17,973 nt of DNA from assembly GCA_046756985.1 (NCBI GenBank), contig JBHHXG010000035.1:1-17973 (forward strand), written 5' to 3'. Below, in pieces: positions 8,247-15,570 of this stretch. Position numbers and translations under genes: made by a program. Origin of the DNA: JBHHXG01 sp046756985. GTDB lineage: Bacteria > Pseudomonadota > Zetaproteobacteria > Mariprofundales > Mariprofundaceae. Every line of letters starts with the position of its first letter. The first letter of the stretch is position 1. Under the pieces are notes generated by a model that did no database searches, was not told the origin of the DNA, and saw only the letters and a list, made by a program, of their open reading frames with translations.

Positions 8247-8492
8247 TTATGGTGCGCGCGTCTTCAACGCCAGGGCATGAATCGCCCCGTGTATATGTTT
8301 GCCAAGCGCATCATACACCAGCTGATGCTGGGCTACCCGCGACTTGCCGGCAAATACCGGCGAGACTACTTCCATTTCAAAATGATCATCGCCAGAAAAC
8401 AGGCGCGCCGAAACTTCGGCATCGGGAATATGCGCCCGCACGAGATTACACAGGGTGGCAGTATCAATCGCCTGTTTCGAAACATCAGTCAT
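8247..8492 (-). CDS. BolA/IbaG family protein
   Basis: Small (81 aa) BolA-family protein. Members form heterodimers with monothiol glutaredoxins and take part in Fe-S cluster trafficking. Some also affect cell shape or transcription. The core reads GDDHFEMEVVS, then RVAQHQLVYDAL and IHALALKT, including the histidines thought to hold the shared cluster. The short length and the absence of a C-terminal tail are closer to IbaG (YrbA) than to full-length BolA. The open frame reaches back into the tRNA gene, but the ATG at 8492 is preferred because AGGA lies about 8 nt upstream and the protein then starts like its family. It lies 71 nt downstream of the tRNA and just upstream of grxD. Confidence 0.88.
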   Translation of the reverse strand: MTDVSKQAIDTATLCNLVRAHIPDAEVSARLFSGDDHFEMEVVSPVFAGKSRVAQHQLVYDALGKHIHGAIHALALKTRAP

Positions 8493-8563
8493 ACGACGCA
8501 TCCTAGCGCCAGCACGGGCGCACAAACACCCGCGAAACGTAGGTGTAATCCCCCGCAGGGAGA

Positions 8564-8640
8564 TGGTGGGCCCACCAGGACTCGAACCTGGAACCAACCG
8601 GTTATGAGCCGGTAGCTCTGACCAATTGAGCTATGGGCCC
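8564..8640 (-). tRNA. tRNA with CAU anticodon, probably tRNA-Ile2 (lysidine type)
   Basis: The minus strand folds into a complete 77-nt cloverleaf. The 7-bp acceptor stem is GGGCCCA/TGGGCCC, followed by A73 and an encoded CCA. The 5-bp anticodon stem has the loop CTCATAA (anticodon rc of 8604-8606), and the T arm contains GGTTCGAGTCC. A CAU anticodon fits elongator Met, initiator Met or Ile2. C4-G69 and C5-G68 in the acceptor stem, known identity pairs for the lysidine synthetase TilS, favour Ile2 over elongator Met (U4-A69, A5-U68 in E. coli). It lies on the bolA strand and may be the first part of that transcript. Confidence 0.93.
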
Positions 8641-8645
8641 CCTAT

Positions 8646-8662
8646 GGAAATTCTGAATTTCC
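8646..8662. repeat. Perfect inverted repeat in the tRNA leader
   Basis: An 8-bp perfect inverted repeat around one central base (GGAAATTC, T, GAATTTCC), ending 5 nt before the mature 5' end of the tRNA. It lies between the candidate tRNA promoter and the tRNA. It could be an operator dyad or a short palindrome in the leader RNA. With a one-base centre the RNA hairpin would lose some pairs to the loop. No T-tract follows, so it is not a terminator. Confidence 0.55.
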
Positions 8663-8673
8663 CTGGGCGGCGC

Positions 8674-8702
8674 AAGCTAATCCGGCATCTTTTGCTACGC
8701 AA
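8674..8702 (-). promoter_or_regulatory. Candidate promoter for the tRNA (and bolA-grxD)
   Basis: The minus strand shows TTGCGT (8697-8702) and TAGCTT (8674-8679) with 17-nt spacing. A GC-rich stretch (GCGCCGCCC) follows where the discriminator would be, as in stringently controlled stable-RNA promoters. The -10 box is weak, so this is tentative. Confidence 0.35.
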
Positions 8703-8724
8703 TCGCAAACAGGTGTAGGGTGCA

Positions 8725-8746
8725 CCTTCTTATTCTAAACAGAAGG
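8725..8746 (+). promoter_or_regulatory. Small stem-loop before rhlB
   Basis: CCTTCT (8725-8730) and AGAAGG (8741-8746) can pair around a 10-nt AT-rich loop in the 5' region of rhlB. The stem ends 17 nt before the start codon. The loop includes TATTCT, which could instead be a -10 box, although no good -35 lies at the right distance. Function is unknown. Confidence 0.25.
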
Positions 8747-8763
8747 CCCGATAAAGGATCAAC

Positions 8764-10044
8764 ATGCACTTTGATGAACTAGACATACCCGATGCCCTGC
8801 TTAAGGCTATTAACGACCTCGGCTATACCCGGCTGACGCCTGTTCAGGAAATGGCGCTGCCCATTGCTCTCGCAGGCAAGGATATTGCCGGCCAGGGGCG
8901 CACAGGCACCGGCAAGACTGCCGCCTTCCTCATCTCCACGCTGACGCACCTTTTACGCAACAAGCCTCGCAACAAGCGCCGGGGCTGTGATCCGCGCGCA
9001 CTCATCATTGCGCCGACACGCGAGTTGATTGTACAAATTTCCGCCGATGCGGAAAAACTGTGCAAATATGCTGATCTGAAAATACACACTGTTTACGGTG
9101 GCATTGATTACGAAAAGCAGATGCGCGCTTTTGAGCAGGGCGTGGATCTGCTCATCGGTACGCCCGGACGCCTTATTGATTATTTCAAGAAGCACTGCTA
9201 CAGGCTGCAATATTGCGAAATCCTTGTGATTGATGAGGCAGACCGAATGTTTGATCTGGGCTTCATCAAGGATTTGCGCTATCTGATGCGCAGGTTGCCC
9301 AGGTTTGACGAGCGCCAGTCGCTGATGTTTTCAGCTACTCTGTCACACCGTGTGCTCGAACTCGCCTACGAGCATATGAACGAGCCCATCAAGCTGCGTG
9401 CAGAAACAGGCGATATTACTGCAACAGGTGTAACGGAAGCGCTGTATCACACCGGCATGGATGAAAAGTTTCCACTGCTGATTAATCTGCTGCGCCAGCA
9501 GGAAGTCAAACGCGGTATGATTTTTATCAATGAAAAACGCACCGGTGAGGCTCTGGCCCGCAAACTGGCGCGTTACGGTTTCTCCGTTGGCATCCTTTCC
9601 GGCGATGTCCGTCAACAAAAACGCATACGCATTCTCAAAGACTTCACTTCAGGCAAACTGAATCTCCTTGTTGCCACCGATGTCGCCAGCCGGGGATTGC
9701 ATATCGACGGCGTTTCGCATGTTTTCAACTATGATCTGCCGGAAGATGCTCAGGATTACGTGCACCGTATCGGCCGTACAGCCAGAGCAGGTGCCACGGG
9801 TGTTGCTATCTCGTTCGCCTGCGAACGCTTCTGTTTCGGCCTGCCGGATATTGAGGCTTATATCAAACGCGCCATCCCGGTGCCGGAATGGGATCACAGA
9901 CTCGTCGATATCGGTCCGCCGCCAACGCCGGATGCCATTGCCGCAGGTGCGGGTAAAGATGACCGCGAACCACGCCGACCGGAGCGGGGCAAGGCCAGAC
10001 ACAAGCGTCATAATCGGCGCGGAGGCGCACGGCCGCGATCATGA
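8764..10044 (+). CDS. rhlB: DEAD-box ATP-dependent RNA helicase RhlB
   Basis: Unwinds RNA. In E. coli RhlB is the helicase of the RNase E degradosome. All DEAD-box motifs are present: the Q motif around LTPVQ, motif I GRTGTGKT (45-52), PTREL, TPGRL, VIDEADRMFDLGF with DEAD at 157-160, SAT at 190-192, ATDVASRGLHI, and motif VI HRIGRTAR (334-341). The last has Ala where Gly is usual in HRIGRTGR. The stretch DEADRMFDLGFIKD and the RGLHI motif closely resemble RhlB rather than RhlE, SrmB or CsdA. The basic, proline- and arginine-rich C-tail (about 390-426) is typical of RNA-contacting tails. AAGGA lies about 7 nt before the ATG. cpdA follows after 13 nt, so the two are probably co-transcribed. 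Confidence 0.9.
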   Translation: MHFDELDIPDALLKAINDLGYTRLTPVQEMALPIALAGKDIAGQGRTGTGKTAAFLISTLTHLLRNKPRNKRRGCDPRALIIAPTRELIVQISADAEKLCKYADLKIHTVYGGIDYEKQMRAFEQGVDLLIGTPGRLIDYFKKHCYRLQYCEILVIDEADRMFDLGFIKDLRYLMRRLPRFDERQSLMFSATLSHRVLELAYEHMNEPIKLRAETGDITATGVTEALYHTGMDEKFPLLINLLRQQEVKRGMIFINEKRTGEALARKLARYGFSVGILSGDVRQQKRIRILKDFTSGKLNLLVATDVASRGLHIDGVSHVFNYDLPEDAQDYVHRIGRTARAGATGVAISFACERFCFGLPDIEAYIKRAIPVPEWDHRLVDIGPPPTPDAIAAGAGKDDREPRRPERGKARHKRHNRRGGARPRS

Positions 10045-10057
10045 TCAGAAGTTAGGT

Positions 10058-10825
10058 ATGCCACAGCTTCTATATATCACGGACATGCATGTGTACGCTG
10101 ATCCTGCAGCTACCCTGAAAGGCGTTAATACGCGCCAAAGCCTCGCCAAAGTCCTGCAAGAAGCACAGCAGCGCTTCTTGCATCCGGATGCCCTCATCCT
10201 CGGTGGCGATCTGGCGCAGGACGGATCAGATGCTGCCTATGCCTATATCTCAACATTGCTCGATCCTTCCGTACCAACACTGGCCGTTGCCGGCAATCAT
10301 GATGCCCCGTCGTGCCTGGAAGTATATTTTAATAATACGAGACCGCTGGATATGGATGACTGGTGCATCATCCCGCTGAACACACATCACGCCGGCCATG
10401 AAAGCGGCCTGCTCGGTGACAAGCAGCTGTCCGATCTCGCTAAAGTGCTGGCCAGCGCAGCAGACCGGCACGTACTGATCGTGCTGCATCATCCTCCGGT
10501 ACCGGTCGGCAGCCACTGGCTGGATGCCATTGCGCTAACTGATGCCGACGGCTTCTGGGAAATCATCACGTGCTTTGAAAATGTGCAAGGCATCCTTTGC
10601 GGGCATATTCATCAAATGCTTGATTGTGCGCATCACGGCGTGCGCGTACTGGGATCGCCTGCCAGCTGCATCCAGTTCCACCCGCAGCGGCAAGCATTCG
10701 AACTGGATAATCAGTCACCGGGTTACCGTTGGCTAAACCTGATGGCCGATGGCACCATCATCACCGGTGTAGAGCGTATCACAGGATTTATTCCGGCTGA
10801 CCTGACGGATAATGTCCACTATTGA
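10058..10825 (+). CDS. cpdA: CpdA-like metallophosphoesterase (3',5'-cAMP phosphodiesterase)
   Basis: Class III cyclic nucleotide phosphodiesterase-type calcineurin-fold enzyme of 255 aa. The metal ligands appear in order: Asp9 and His11 (YITDMHVYAD), Asp51 (GGDLAQD), Asn80 and His81 (AGNHD), His144 or His145 (VLHHPPVP), and His183 and His185 (CGHIHQ). GVNTRQS, SHWLDAIAL and the C-terminal PASCIQFHP closely follow E. coli CpdA, which lowers cAMP. The frame is open far upstream through rhlB, but the ATG at 10058 is the first that gives the family N-terminus. The stop overlaps the next gene by 14 nt. Substrate specificity is inferred, as related enzymes cleave other phosphodiesters. Confidence 0.85.
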   Translation: MPQLLYITDMHVYADPAATLKGVNTRQSLAKVLQEAQQRFLHPDALILGGDLAQDGSDAAYAYISTLLDPSVPTLAVAGNHDAPSCLEVYFNNTRPLDMDDWCIIPLNTHHAGHESGLLGDKQLSDLAKVLASAADRHVLIVLHHPPVPVGSHWLDAIALTDADGFWEIITCFENVQGILCGHIHQMLDCAHHGVRVLGSPASCIQFHPQRQAFELDNQSPGYRWLNLMADGTIITGVERITGFIPADLTDNVHY

Positions 10826-11282
10826 GAAAATCGTCTCTGGTGGCCAGACCGGCGTCGATCGTGCCGCACTTGATGCAGCACTGCAACAGGGCATTGCCTG
10901 CGGTGGCTGGTGTCCGAAAGGCAGGCGTGCCGAAGATGGCTCCATTGATGCCTGCTACCCACTTATCGAAACACCTGAAAGAGATTACACCCAGCGAACT
11001 GAATGGAACGTGCGCGACAGCGACGGTACGCTGATTTTATGCCGCGGCACGCCAGGCGGTGGCACGGCCTACACTGTTGAAACCTCCATTTTTTCCGATA
11101 AGCCACTTCTGCTCCTTGACCTTAATAAATCCGATCTTGATAAAGATACTGATTTGATTTGCCACTGGCTTACAGAGCATGATATTCATGTGTTAAACAT
11201 CGCAGGGCCGAGAGAAAGCCAGGCGGCTGGTATTTATCAGGATGCCCTTGTGCTGTTAAACAGACTGTTCGGGGGAGATTAA
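10812..11282 (+). CDS. SLOG-superfamily 'putative molybdenum carrier' protein
   Basis: A 156-aa protein of the family annotated as putative molybdenum carrier (Rossmann-like, in the broader SLOG/LOG superfamily). The N-terminal strand and glycine loop IVSGGQTGVDRAALD (residues 7-21) are diagnostic. CGGWCPKGRRAEDG and a second glycine-rich loop RGTPGGGTAYT follow, and NIAGPRES near the C-terminus looks like a further ligand loop. The name rests on weak homology to a molybdenum-cofactor carrier. Members may instead bind a nucleotide-derived ligand. It overlaps cpdA by 14 nt, so translation is probably coupled. Its stop shares TTAA with the stop of the opposite gene. Confidence 0.8.
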   Translation: MSTIEKIVSGGQTGVDRAALDAALQQGIACGGWCPKGRRAEDGSIDACYPLIETPERDYTQRTEWNVRDSDGTLILCRGTPGGGTAYTVETSIFSDKPLLLLDLNKSDLDKDTDLICHWLTEHDIHVLNIAGPRESQAAGIYQDALVLLNRLFGGD

Positions 11283-12433
11283 GGTCGTCCGTCATCACCG
11301 CGTATAGCAAAAGACAGGGCCTCGCCCGGCTCATCATCCAGACAGAACACGGTGTGCCATACGCATGTATCCACATCACGTTGCGGCATCAGCAGAGCGT
11401 CCCCGGGTTTCAGCATATATCCGTATCCTCTCTTGACCATATGATGGATAAAGGCGGGCGAGCGATCCAGTACGGCTTCGACAAGTTCGTGATCCTGCTC
11501 TTCCATGTATTCCGCCAGAGCACGCCTGTCCGACAGCAAGGCATGAAACGCCTCGCGTGCTTCCGGCTCAGCCAGAACCGCCTCGATATCCGGCGCATGT
11601 TCGGTGCTGCGGGCAAATGTGATTAACTCATCCATCAGCACGGGCTTGGCCGCAGCCAGCCAGAAAGTCGAACCGGACAGCTGCCCATAGACCACGCCGG
11701 CATGACCACGTTCGACATCATGATGCATTTGCGCGCCACCATTCGGCGCATTGAAATAGACGATACGTTCCACATAAGCGGGATCGCTGCCAAGTATGGC
11801 GCGCAACAGCGAGCCCAGCGAACTGTTTTCAGTTATGGCCCGTGATTCGGGAAATATCGCCGAGCACAGTTTGCCCGCCAAGTGCTGCCGGCTCGGATCG
11901 GCAGCGACATCCTCAAAGCCCTCCATGCCAAATGAGAAGCGAAACCGCAGGCTGGCGTCCTCATCATGAAAAGACAGCCATGATGCCTTGCACCACAGAT
12001 TCTCGGCTATTATTTCACCATATTCACAGGCATCAAAAAGCAGTTTTTCGATGCCCTGAGGATCGTGCTCTTCAAACGAAGTTGCCACGAGTGCGAAATT
12101 CCTCTGCAGCTGGCTGGCATAGGGTTCAGCTTCAAACAGAGATGCAACTTCCGCGCCATCCAGTGTCGCTTCCATCAGCCTGTGGGCCTGCTCAATGTTC
12201 TTATCATGATGTGCAATTGCATCCAGCAGGATGCCGGGCAGCATCACCGTCTCATCATGGTGCCAGGCGTGCTTAATGGCTGTTGCATCCGGTATCGCTG
12301 GTCGCGCATTTTCGCCACACCAGCCCAGATCACACCCGCGGCGGGAAAGATGGAAAGCTTCAAGCAGTCCCTGTTCGGCTGCTATTTTTTCAACCTGTGC
12401 TGCGGGGGTTCCCGGATCAGCGATATAGATCAT
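11279..12433 (-). CDS. Putative cupin/JmjC-like Fe(II)/2-oxoglutarate oxygenase
   Basis: A 384-aa protein of uncertain family. The second half has the marks of a double-stranded beta-helix iron oxygenase. YVERIVYFNAPNGGAQMHHD supplies a possible HxD metal pair (about His237-Asp239), followed by GQLSGSTFWLA. After an insert of about 85 mostly helical residues comes GDALLMPQRD and VWHTVF with a possible distal His360, then an arginine (SFAIRG) that could hold 2-oxoglutarate. The N-terminal half (about 1-215, rich in His, Asp and Glu) is not recognised. The start is uncertain: ATG at 12433 or TTG at 12466, neither with a clear ribosome site. It lies 38 nt downstream of pckA on the same strand. 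It could be a JmjC-type protein hydroxylase or a cupin with another role. Confidence 0.6.
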   Translation of the reverse strand: MIYIADPGTPAAQVEKIAAEQGLLEAFHLSRRGCDLGWCGENARPAIPDATAIKHAWHHDETVMLPGILLDAIAHHDKNIEQAHRLMEATLDGAEVASLFEAEPYASQLQRNFALVATSFEEHDPQGIEKLLFDACEYGEIIAENLWCKASWLSFHDEDASLRFRFSFGMEGFEDVAADPSRQHLAGKLCSAIFPESRAITENSSLGSLLRAILGSDPAYVERIVYFNAPNGGAQMHHDVERGHAGVVYGQLSGSTFWLAAAKPVLMDELITFARSTEHAPDIEAVLAEPEAREAFHALLSDRRALAEYMEEQDHELVEAVLDRSPAFIHHMVKRGYGYMLKPGDALLMPQRDVDTCVWHTVFCLDDEPGEALSFAIRGDDGRP

Positions 12434-12471
12434 TATGGTCTGCTTACGTGCCGGAAAATCAGACAATATGG

Positions 12472-14073
12472 CTAGACCGCAACCGGGCCGGCCGCACGCA
12501 CCTCCTCGCTTACTACGTCGGAAAACTGGGCAAAGTTCTCATGGAATCTGGTCGCCAGCTCTTTGGCCTTGGCTTCGTAGGCAGAGCGGTCGCCCCAGGT
12601 CTGTTCCGGATTAAGTACCTCACCAGGCACGCCAGGGCATTGCTGCGGTACCTGCACACGAAAAACGGGATGTTCCTGATAAGACACATCATCGAGTTTC
12701 CCATCCAGAGCCAGATTTAACATGGTGCGCGTATGGGCGATGTCCATGCGGCGACCTACGCCATGGGGCCCGCCTGTCCAGCCAGTGTTGATCAGCCAGC
12801 ATTTAACATCATGGCGACGAATCTTTTCGCCCAGTAAATTGGCATACACATGTGGATACAGGGGCATGAATGGCGCGCCAAAACAGGTGCTAAATGTCGC
12901 CTCAGGTTCGGTGATGCCCGCCTCCGTTCCTGCCACTTTCGCCGTATAGCCGGACAGGAAATGGTACATCGCCTGCGCAGATGACAGTCGGGCAATGGGC
13001 GGCAATACGCCAAAGGCATCAGCGGTAAGAAATACGATATTTTTCGGATGGTCCGCGATTCCGGGATAGATGGCTCCGGAAACATGGGTGATCGGATAAG
13101 CCGCACGCGTATTCTCGGTCAGTTCTTCATCATCCAGATCAAGGTGACGGTCATCAATATTCAGATGCACATTTTCCATCACCGTACCGAAATGCTGCGT
13201 CATGTCATATATATCGGGCTCTTTTTCGGCCGACAGGTGAATCACCTTGGCGTAGCACCCGCCCTCGATGTTAAAAATACCGTCATCACTCCAGCCGTGT
13301 TCATCATCACCGATCAGACGGCGCGTCGGATCTGCCGAGAGCGTGGTCTTGCCGGTGCCGGAAAGGCCAAAAAAAACGGCCGCATCGCCGGCTTTACCCA
13401 CATTGGCCGACGCGTGCATGGACATCACGCCCATCTGTGGCAACAGATAATTCATATAGGTGAACATCGATTTCTTGATTTCCCCGGCATAGGACGTGCC
13501 CCCGATCAACACAACGCGCCGGGCAAAATTGATAATGATAAATGCCTCTGAATGGGTACCGTCCTGGGAGGGAAGGGCATGGTAGTGCGGTGCGTGAATC
13601 ACAGTGAACTGTAGCTCATCAACACCGATTTCCCGGTCGAAATCCACCGGGCGGACAAACATCGTGCGGGCAAACAGAGCGTGCCATGCATCCTGTGTAA
13701 TCACGCGGACGGGAACTTCATAAGCAGGATCAGCGCCTGCGAGACAATCCTGGACAAAGACAACCCGGCCTTCCAGATAATGGCAGACACGCCTGTACAG
13801 CGCATCGAAATGATCTTGGGAGATGGGTTGATTGATTGACCCCCAGTTGATCTTGTCATGGCTTTCCGGTTCATCGACGACAAATTTGTCCATAGCGGCC
13901 CGGCCAGTGAAGTACCCGGTCTGCACCACCAGAGGCCCCATGTGGGAGATGTGCCCTTCCCGGCGGCGCACGGCTTCCTCGTACAATGCCGGTGATGGCG
14001 TGTTCCAGAAAACACGCTCGAGATTGACCAACCCCAGCTTCGCAAGACTCGCCTCAATACCTGCTATACTCAC
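12472..14073 (-). CDS. pckA: Phosphoenolpyruvate carboxykinase (ATP)
   Basis: Converts oxaloacetate and ATP to PEP, CO2 and ADP, the entry step of gluconeogenesis. The 533-aa length is typical of the ATP-dependent family. The PCK-specific block TSYAGEIKKSMFTYMNYLLP spans 193-212, the P-loop GLSGTGKTT 236-244, and the second metal and kinase motif LIGDDEHGW 253-261. The start is a GTG (14073) whose GTGA contains the lipA stop, with GAGGGG about 7 nt upstream, so translation is probably coupled to lipA. In many bacteria pckA is a lone, strongly regulated gene, so this placement behind lipA is unusual. Confidence 0.97.
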   Translation of the reverse strand: MSIAGIEASLAKLGLVNLERVFWNTPSPALYEEAVRRREGHISHMGPLVVQTGYFTGRAAMDKFVVDEPESHDKINWGSINQPISQDHFDALYRRVCHYLEGRVVFVQDCLAGADPAYEVPVRVITQDAWHALFARTMFVRPVDFDREIGVDELQFTVIHAPHYHALPSQDGTHSEAFIIINFARRVVLIGGTSYAGEIKKSMFTYMNYLLPQMGVMSMHASANVGKAGDAAVFFGLSGTGKTTLSADPTRRLIGDDEHGWSDDGIFNIEGGCYAKVIHLSAEKEPDIYDMTQHFGTVMENVHLNIDDRHLDLDDEELTENTRAAYPITHVSGAIYPGIADHPKNIVFLTADAFGVLPPIARLSSAQAMYHFLSGYTAKVAGTEAGITEPEATFSTCFGAPFMPLYPHVYANLLGEKIRRHDVKCWLINTGWTGGPHGVGRRMDIAHTRTMLNLALDGKLDDVSYQEHPVFRVQVPQQCPGVPGEVLNPEQTWGDRSAYEAKAKELATRFHENFAQFSDVVSEEVRAAGPVAV

Positions 14074-15032
14074 CCCTGATCCCCTCTTCGCGATTCGCCG
14101 CGCAGCTTCAGAGCCTTGAACACATCCTCGGCATGGAAAGATGAGCGCACCAGCGGCCCGGAAGCCACGATGCCAAAGCCCTTTTTCTCGGCCAGATACT
14201 TCAGCTCGTCAAATGCTTCCGGCGGCCAGTATTTCATGACCGGGTGATGCTTTGCACTTGGCCTCAGATACTGGCCGATGGTCAGAATATCAATATCAGC
14301 CTCACGAAGATCGTCGAGCACCTGCAGCACCTCATCGCGCTCTTCGCCCAGGCCCACCATGATGCCGGACTTGGTGACAACCGCCGGATCAAGCTCCTTG
14401 GCGCGCTGCAACAGGCGAAGAGACGTAAAATAACGCGCACCGGGGCGCACGGAACGGTACAGCCGCGGCACGGTCTCCAGATTATGATTGAAGATATCGG
14501 GCCCGGCTGCGATCACCGTATCCAGACAGCTATCCGGCTTGCGCTGAAAATCAGGGGTAAGCACTTCAATCGTTACTTCTGGCGAACGCTTTTTTACCGC
14601 CCGAATGGTCGCCGAATAATGCGCTGCGCCGCCGTCTTCCAGATCGTCGCGGTCCACACTGGTAATCACGGCATGCTTGAGCCCCATTGCCTCGACCGTT
14701 TCGGCCAGCGATTCGGGTTCATTCGGATCAAGCGGATCCGGTCGGCCGGTTTCGACATCACAGAAGGCACAGCTGCGCGTGCACACGCGCCCCAGAATCA
14801 TGAATGTGGCCGAACCATGCTTCCAGCACTCGCCAATATTCGGACAGCTTGCTTCCTCGCAGACCGTGTTCAGCTTCTGACCGCGCATCAGCTGAACAAG
14901 CTGTCTATACTCACGCGAGGTCGGCGCCTTGACCTTCAGCCATGCCGGTTTTCCAGCCATCGGCTCCCCTGCGGGTGCGCTCGGCTGACTCTGTGGATTA
15001 ATTGGAATCACCTTATGGCTCATAGGCCTCAT
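14070..15032 (-). CDS. lipA: Lipoyl synthase LipA (radical SAM)
   Basis: Inserts two sulfurs into protein-bound octanoyl groups to make lipoate for pyruvate and 2-oxoglutarate dehydrogenases and the glycine cleavage system. The auxiliary cluster cysteines are in VCEEASCPNIGECW (about Cys58, 63, 69) and the radical-SAM cysteines in CTRSCAFC (about 84, 88, 91). The C-terminal GPLVRSSF supplies the conserved serine ligand. The start is uncertain. The frame extends to 15173, and ATGs at 15044, 15032 and 15023 are all usable. The one at 15032 is chosen because AGGT precedes it at short range, giving 320 aa. No lipB is adjacent. The last base pairs overlap pckA by 4 nt. Confidence 0.95.
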   Translation of the reverse strand: MRPMSHKVIPINPQSQPSAPAGEPMAGKPAWLKVKAPTSREYRQLVQLMRGQKLNTVCEEASCPNIGECWKHGSATFMILGRVCTRSCAFCDVETGRPDPLDPNEPESLAETVEAMGLKHAVITSVDRDDLEDGGAAHYSATIRAVKKRSPEVTIEVLTPDFQRKPDSCLDTVIAAGPDIFNHNLETVPRLYRSVRPGARYFTSLRLLQRAKELDPAVVTKSGIMVGLGEERDEVLQVLDDLREADIDILTIGQYLRPSAKHHPVMKYWPPEAFDELKYLAEKKGFGIVASGPLVRSSFHAEDVFKALKLRGESRRGDQG

Positions 15033-15138
15033 ACTAACCTGCATTGCTCCCGAAATCAGCTTCTTCATCCGGACAGGTGTTTTTTGTCTGCAATCTTGGC
15101 AGGGTTCGGCTCGAATCTTGTATCTACAGGCGGTCCAG

Positions 15139-15564
15139 ATGCTGAATATAATCAAACTTCTTATTGCTGCCATAATCCTGGGAGTTATCGGCTTTTACCT
15201 GATGCCCCATCTGGCCCTGGATCAGGTGAATGTACCTTCGGTGTTTGCCCTCGGGCTGCTCGTTGGCTGTATGGCTGGCGGATTACTCATGGCCTGCCTG
15301 TACAGATCGGCACAGAAAATCGTCACACTTTATGTTGGCAATCTTCCCTACAAGGCCGGCACGAGCGATATCGAAACGCTGTTTTCACCGTATGGTACTG
15401 TGTATGATGCCCGCATCGTCAAGGACCGCCGGACCGGACGCTCCAAGGGCTTTGGTTTCGTCGAGCTGGACAAGGCAGGCGCCAAGGCAGCCATGCGCGA
15501 GCTCAATGGCACGGAATACGCCGGACGTACGCTGCGTATCAACACCGCGAATCCGGAACAGTAG
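15139..15564 (+). CDS. Membrane-anchored RRM RNA-binding protein
   Basis: A 141-aa protein with two hydrophobic helices (about residues 3-23 and 33-54), a short basic stretch, then one RNA-recognition motif domain (about 62-138). RNP2 is LYVGNL (64-69) and RNP1 is KGFGFVEL (103-110), both with the aromatic residues that stack on RNA bases. The layout predicts a helical hairpin with both ends in the cytoplasm and the RRM facing the cytoplasm. Most bacterial RRM proteins are soluble and about 80-110 aa. The ATG at 15139 has AGGCGG 6 nt upstream, and a TTG at 15118 would add 7 residues. It is divergent from lipA across about 106 nt and its stop is 6 nt from that of aroG on the other strand. Target RNAs are unknown. 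Confidence 0.85.
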   Translation: MLNIIKLLIAAIILGVIGFYLMPHLALDQVNVPSVFALGLLVGCMAGGLLMACLYRSAQKIVTLYVGNLPYKAGTSDIETLFSPYGTVYDARIVKDRRTGRSKGFGFVELDKAGAKAAMRELNGTEYAGRTLRINTANPEQ

Positions 15565-15570
15565 AATCGC

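Noticed and set aside
15118..15138. TATCTA at 15121 as -10 promoter box for the RRM gene
   Set aside because: Spacing from TTGGCA would be 19 nt and transcription would start after the ribosome binding site of the gene.
14244..15407. Long plus-strand open frame (387 codons) opposite lipA
   Set aside because: It runs antisense through the whole of lipA and into the RRM gene, its translation has no recognisable domain, and its openness follows from the codon pattern of lipA.
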